From assembly GCF_013369485.1 (NCBI RefSeq), contig NZ_JABWEB010000002.1:372001-436000 (forward strand): DNA of 64,000 nucleotides. Direction: 5' to 3'. Under the pieces are notes generated by a model. The model ran no database searches. It was not told the DNA's origin and saw only the letters and a list, made by a program, of their open reading frames with translations. Position 1 is the stretch's first letter; each line of letters opens with the position of its first letter. Shown in pieces: positions 60,394 to 64,000 of the stretch. This stretch comes from Massilia sp. BJB1822 (lineage in GTDB: Bacteria; Pseudomonadota; Gammaproteobacteria; Burkholderiales; Burkholderiaceae_D). Both the position numbers and the translations under genes were made by a program.

Positions 60394-61494
60394 GTGATAT
60401 TGAATCCTTTGCCGAATTCGGCAGAACAACTGTCCGACACCGATTTTGACGCCGATTTCGAAGGCGAGTTCCTGGCCGAGGCGGGCGACCCGCTGGCCCC
60501 GATCGAGCTGCTTTTGAGCCCCTCCGACTGCGGCGAGCGCCTGGACAAGGTGGTGGCCCGCCTGGTGCCGCAGTTCTCGCGCGCGCGCCTGCAATCGTGG
60601 ATCGAAGACGGTTTCGTGACGGTGGACGGGAAACCGGCCAAGGTGCGCGCCACTGTCTACGGCGACGAAAAAGTGCTGGTGCTGCCGCAGGCGGCGCCGG
60701 AAGACGTGGCTTTCGCCCCGGAAGCCATGGAGCTGAACATTGTGCATGAAGACGATCACCTGATCGTCGTGAACAAGCCGGCCGGCCTGGTCGTGCATCC
60801 GGGCGCCGGCAACTGGACCGGCACGCTGCTGAACGGCCTGCTGCACCACTGCCCGCAACTGGGCGGCGTGCCGCGCGCTGGCATCGTGCACCGCCTGGAC
60901 AAGGATACCAGCGGCCTGATGGTGGTCGGCAAGGATCTGGCGACCCAGACCGACCTGGTGCGCCAACTGCAGGCGCGTACCGTCAAGCGCGAATACCTGG
61001 CCCTGGTGTGGGGCACGCCGCGCGGTTCGGGCACCATCAATGCGTCGATGGGCCGCCACCAGAAGGACCGCGTGAAGATGGCGGTGTCCACCAGCCTCGG
61101 CTCGAAACCGGCCATCACCCACTACCTGCGTCTGGATTCGGGCGACCTGGACCGCCGTCCGGTCAGTCTGGTGCAATGCCGCCTGGAGACGGGCCGCACC
61201 CACCAGATCCGCGTCCACATGGCCCACCTCGGCTTCCCGCTGGTGGGCGACTACGTGTACGGCAAGCCGCACCTGACCGAAGTCTTCCCGCGCCAGGCGC
61301 TGCAGGCGCGCCGCCTGGGCCTGGTGCACCCGGCCACCGGCGAGGCGTGCGAATGGCTGGTGCCGCTGGCCGACGACTTCCTCGCCCTGCTGGAGCAGGC
61401 CGGCATCCCTGAACCGGACGAAAACGCCGGCCAGGAAGGCTATGGCGAGGAGTACGACGATTTCGACGACGACTACGGCGACGACGAGGAATGA
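60394..61494 (+). CDS. rluD: 23S rRNA pseudouridine(1911/1915/1917) synthase RluD
   Basis: 366 residues with a GTG start (ATGGGAATGCT upstream). An acidic N-terminal extension (~35 residues) is followed by an S4 domain (ERLDKVVARLVPQFSRARLQ) and the catalytic domain with HRLDKDTSGL (catalytic aspartate ~169) and ETGRTHQIRVHMAHLG. A highly acidic tail (EEYDDFDDDYGDDEE) ends the protein. Overlaps pgeF (ATGA). Confidence 0.95.
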   Translation: MILNPLPNSAEQLSDTDFDADFEGEFLAEAGDPLAPIELLLSPSDCGERLDKVVARLVPQFSRARLQSWIEDGFVTVDGKPAKVRATVYGDEKVLVLPQAAPEDVAFAPEAMELNIVHEDDHLIVVNKPAGLVVHPGAGNWTGTLLNGLLHHCPQLGGVPRAGIVHRLDKDTSGLMVVGKDLATQTDLVRQLQARTVKREYLALVWGTPRGSGTINASMGRHQKDRVKMAVSTSLGSKPAITHYLRLDSGDLDRRPVSLVQCRLETGRTHQIRVHMAHLGFPLVGDYVYGKPHLTEVFPRQALQARRLGLVHPATGEACEWLVPLADDFLALLEQAGIPEPDENAGQEGYGEEYDDFDDDYGDDEE

Positions 61495-62372
61495 GCGAAA
61501 CCCGCCCCAACGAGTCCATGTCGCATGAGGCCGGCGTGAGCGATGTGCGCCAGGACGGTGCCTGGCTGCGGCCGATATGGCCGGGCCTGCCCGCCCATAT
61601 CGGCGTGCTGTGCACGACCCGGCTGGGCGGCGTCAGCGTGGCGCCCTACGGCTTGGCCGATGGGGCGGCGGGCGGCTTGAACCTGGGTGTGCATGTCGGC
61701 GACGAGCCAGCCAGCGTGGCGCGCAACCGTGCCGTGCTGCGCGGCGAGTTGCCGGCCGAACCTGCCTGGCTGTCGCAGGTGCATGGCATTGCCGTGGCCG
61801 ATGCGGATGCTGTGGCGGCGAATGTTCCTGCGACTGGCGCAGCCGCCGAAGCCAGCCAAACCGTGCCCGAGGCCGACGCCAGTGTCGCGCGCCAGGCCGG
61901 TACGGTGTGCGCTATCCTGACGGCGGACTGCCTGCCGGTGCTGTTCTGCGATGTGCGCGGCAGCGTGGTCGGCGCGGCCCATGCGGGCTGGCGCGGCCTG
62001 GCCGGCGGTGTCTTGCAGGAAACGGTGAAGGCCATGCGCGCGGCAGGCGCTGGCGAGGTGATGGCCTGGCTGGGGCCGGCCATTGGTCCGGACCGTTTTG
62101 AAGTTGGGGCCGAAGTGCGCGAGGCTTTCCTGGATGGGGCAGGGGATGAGGCGAGCCGGCGCGAAGTGGAAGCTGCTTTCCGTCTGGTGCCGGGACAGCC
62201 CGGCAAGTTTCTGGCCGATATCTACGCCCTGGCGCGCAGCGTGCTGCGCCGGGTGGGCGTGGAACAGGTCAGCGGTGGCCTGCAATGCACCGTGTCCGAC
62301 CCTTCTCTCTTCTATTCTTACCGGCGCGACGGCATCACCGGGCGCCAGGCTAGTCTGATCTGGATCAAATGA
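61491..62372 (+). CDS. pgeF: Peptidoglycan editing factor PgeF (YfiH/DUF152 laccase family)
   Basis: 293 residues, four-base overlap with rluD. The family motifs GVHVGDEP, ADCLPVLFCD, AAHAGWRGLAGGVLQ and GPAIGPDRFEVG are intact, giving the Cys/His metal-site residues of multicopper polyphenol oxidase-like proteins. PgeF removes misincorporated L-serine from peptidoglycan precursors in E. coli. Confidence 0.94.
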   Translation: MSETRPNESMSHEAGVSDVRQDGAWLRPIWPGLPAHIGVLCTTRLGGVSVAPYGLADGAAGGLNLGVHVGDEPASVARNRAVLRGELPAEPAWLSQVHGIAVADADAVAANVPATGAAAEASQTVPEADASVARQAGTVCAILTADCLPVLFCDVRGSVVGAAHAGWRGLAGGVLQETVKAMRAAGAGEVMAWLGPAIGPDRFEVGAEVREAFLDGAGDEASRREVEAAFRLVPGQPGKFLADIYALARSVLRRVGVEQVSGGLQCTVSDPSLFYSYRRDGITGRQASLIWIK

Positions 62373-62389
62373 AGCCTGCAGTGGCGGGC

Positions 62390-62602
62390 TTAGTCTTCGC
62401 TCCCGGGCGCGGACTTGGCCCGTTCGGCTTCCGCTTGGGCGGCGCGGCGCAGTTTGCGGCGCTTCCCGCCTGTTAAGTAAAATAGTATCCCTAATGGCAA
62501 CACGCAATACAATGTAAAGGTCATAATGCCGGCGACGATGGTTGGTTCGGTAAACGCCATCAGCAGCACGACATAGATCCACGCAGCAGCAACAATCAGC
62601 AT
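62390..62602 (-). CDS. Small two-helix membrane protein
   Basis: 70 residues. Two transmembrane segments (MLIVAAAWIYVVLLMAFT; TIVAGIMTFTLYCVLPLGILFYL) are followed by a basic then acidic tail (GGKRRKLRRAAQAEAERAKSA). Similar small proteins occur near phaC in Burkholderiales, but I do not know a function. It diverges from phaC. Confidence 0.72.
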   Translation of the reverse strand: MLIVAAAWIYVVLLMAFTEPTIVAGIMTFTLYCVLPLGILFYLTGGKRRKLRRAAQAEAERAKSAPGSED

Positions 62603-62664
62603 AAAGCAGTCTTGGTTAAGAGTGAAAAAACTAGGTTGAAAACTTATTTTTAATGGACTTAAAC

Positions 62665-64000
62665 ATGAATGTGCCCGATCCGCAAGCTATTGCCACCGAC
62701 TGGTTAGCGCAATTCAGCGATCCCAATCAATGGCAATCCTGGTTCAAGATGATGCCGGAAATGGACGCCATTCCCGGCGCAGCCATGCTGCGCGACGCTG
62801 GCGCCGTGATCCGGCCCGACGTGATGGACCAGTTGAAAAACGACTATATGGCGGAATTCGGCCTCCTGTGGCAGGCATTCTTGGCCGGCAAAGCGCCTGC
62901 CGTGAATGACCGCCGCTTTTCCGCGCCCGCCTGGCTGGCCAATCCGGTTTCCGCCTTCCACGCCGCATCATACCTGCTGAATGCGAAATTCCTCAGCGCC
63001 ATGGCCGACGCCGTGGAAACGACTTCCCATCAAAAGCAGAAAATCCGCTTTACCGTGCAGCAGATCGTGGATGCCATGTCGCCCGCCAATTTCCTGGCGA
63101 CCAATCCCGAAGCGCAGGAAAAACTGATCCAGACCAAGGGCGAAAGCCTCGCCAAAGGCTTGGCGAATATGTTGGGCGATATCCAGAAAGGCCATATCTC
63201 GCTGTCGGACGAAAAAGCCTTTGAAGTGGGCCGCAATCTGGCCAATACCGAAGGCCAGGTGGTGTTTGAAAACGAGCTGTTCCAGCTGCTGCAATATGCG
63301 CCGCTGACGGCCGAAGTGCATGAGCGCCCGCTGCTGATGGTGCCGCCTTGCATCAACAAATACTATATTCTCGACCTGCAGCCGGAAAACTCCCTGGTGC
63401 GCTATGCGGTGGAGCAGGGCAATACCGTCTTCCTCGTTTCCTGGCGCAATCCCGACCGCAGCCTGGCGAAAACCAGCTGGGACGATTATGTGGAGCAGGG
63501 CGTCTTGCGAGCCATTGCTGTCGCCAGCGAGATCAGCAAGCAAGACCAGCTGAATATGCTGGGCTTCTGCGTTGGCGGCACTTTGCTGTCGACCTCGCTG
63601 GCCGTGCTGGCCGCGCGCGGCGAACATCCGGCTGCCAGCCTGACCTTGCTGACCACCTTCCTCGATTTCAGCGACACCGGCATCCTGAACGTCTTCGTCG
63701 ACGAGGCGCAAGTAAAGCTGCGCGAGCAAACCCTGCGCGAAGGCGGCCTGATGCCGGGACGCGATCTGGCCAGTACCTTCTCCAGCCTGCGCCCGAACGA
63801 CCTGGTGTGGAATTATGTGCAGTCGAACTATCTGAAAGGTAATGAGCCGCCGCCTTTCGATCTGCTGTACTGGAATTCCGACTCGACCAATCTGCCGGGG
63901 CCGATGTTCTGCTGGTATCTGCGCAATACCTATCTGGAAAATAATCTGAAGGTGGCGGACAAGCTCAGCGTGGCTGGCGAAAAGATCGACTTCGCCAATA
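62665..64000 (+). CDS. phaC: Class I poly(3-hydroxyalkanoate) synthase (3' truncated by window edge)
   Basis: About 445 residues are visible and the frame runs off the right edge. Start at MNVPDPQAIATDW, or an in-frame ATG at 62653 four codons earlier; no strong ribosome binding site decides this. It shows FTVQQIVDAMSPANFLATNPEA and the lipase-like box GFCVGG (active cysteine about residue 302, 63568-63570), then LTLLTTFLDFSDTG and NDLVWNYVQSNYLKG. PhaC polymerises hydroxyacyl-CoA into storage granules. Catalytic Asp and His lie beyond the window. Confidence 0.95.
   Translation, partial: MNVPDPQAIATDWLAQFSDPNQWQSWFKMMPEMDAIPGAAMLRDAGAVIRPDVMDQLKNDYMAEFGLLWQAFLAGKAPAVNDRRFSAPAWLANPVSAFHAASYLLNAKFLSAMADAVETTSHQKQKIRFTVQQIVDAMSPANFLATNPEAQEKLIQTKGESLAKGLANMLGDIQKGHISLSDEKAFEVGRNLANTEGQVVFENELFQLLQYAPLTAEVHERPLLMVPPCINKYYILDLQPENSLVRYAVEQGNTVFLVSWRNPDRSLAKTSWDDYVEQGVLRAIAVASEISKQDQLNMLGFCVGGTLLSTSLAVLAARGEHPAASLTLLTTFLDFSDTGILNVFVDEAQVKLREQTLREGGLMPGRDLASTFSSLRPNDLVWNYVQSNYLKGNEPPPFDLLYWNSDSTNLPGPMFCWYLRNTYLENNLKVADKLSVAGEKIDFAN

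Noticed and set aside
60328..61329. Longer start for bamD across rluD
   Set aside because: Antisense to rluD; the lipoprotein signal at MQKKLSVVAA fixes the bamD start.
1..64000. CRISPR arrays, insertion sequences, prophage, tRNA or rRNA genes
   Set aside because: I looked for regularly spaced repeats, transposase or integrase motifs and tRNA-like cloverleaf patterns and saw none, though by-eye inspection can miss a tRNA.

Overview
The window reads as chromosome of a GC-rich betaproteobacterium, most likely Oxalobacteraceae (Massilia/Duganella/Janthinobacterium type). The evidence is protein style only: a complete MSHA pilus locus, a class I PHA synthase, RluD-PgeF-PhaC neighbourhood genes, BamD, valine-degradation genes and a hybrid kinase. 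I see no tRNA, rRNA, insertion sequence, phage gene or CRISPR array. Coding density is very high, and many genes overlap by 1-17 bases, which suggests operons.

Left part (0-24.8 kb): an NHL-propeller/M23-peptidase-like protein cut by the window edge, a TonB-like/Sel1-repeat protein and a GIN-domain lipoprotein come first. Then, on the minus strand, comes a five-gene valine catabolism operon (mmsA, isobutyryl-CoA dehydrogenase, enoyl-CoA hydratase, 3-hydroxyisobutyryl-CoA hydrolase, mmsB). Its leader holds a clear cobalamin riboswitch, and just upstream is a 16-bp palindrome resembling a LiuR-type operator. Next are an NAD-dependent epimerase, an exported amidohydrolase, a probably heteromeric acyl-CoA dehydrogenase pair, a two-gene signalling operon (large hybrid histidine kinase plus response-regulator diguanylate cyclase), and an ACAD10/11-like cassette (phosphatase, phosphotransferase, acyl-CoA dehydrogenase).

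Centre (24.8-55.3 kb): two type IV pilus/type II secretion-like machines stand back to back, diverging at about 39.4 kb. Rightwards is the MSHA locus: mshE, mshG, mshF and the major pilin; then a block on the opposite strand (mshQ, C, D, O, P); then mshI, a PilN-like gene, mshJ, K, L, M and N. Leftwards is a diverged, MSHA-related 14-gene operon. It has ExeA-like ATPase, secretin, TPR protein, GspE, GspF, a PilM-PilN fusion, PilO-like, PilP-like and three pilin-like proteins, plus a NosF/NosY-like ABC ATPase and permease and an unrecognised TPR-like protein. No prepilin peptidase or PilT retraction ATPase is present in the window. This second machine is the strongest candidate for an undescribed system here.

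Right part (55.3-64 kb): a degenerate HD-GYP protein, a methionine-type aminotransferase, a coiled-coil membrane protein, an orphan PIN-domain protein, yaaA, bamD, rluD, pgeF, a small membrane protein and the start of phaC, cut by the right edge. Cyclic-di-GMP recurs as a theme: a diguanylate cyclase with an intact inhibitory site, a degenerate HD-GYP protein, and an MshE with an MshEN-type c-di-GMP motif whose paralogue in the second machine has lost the key basic residues.
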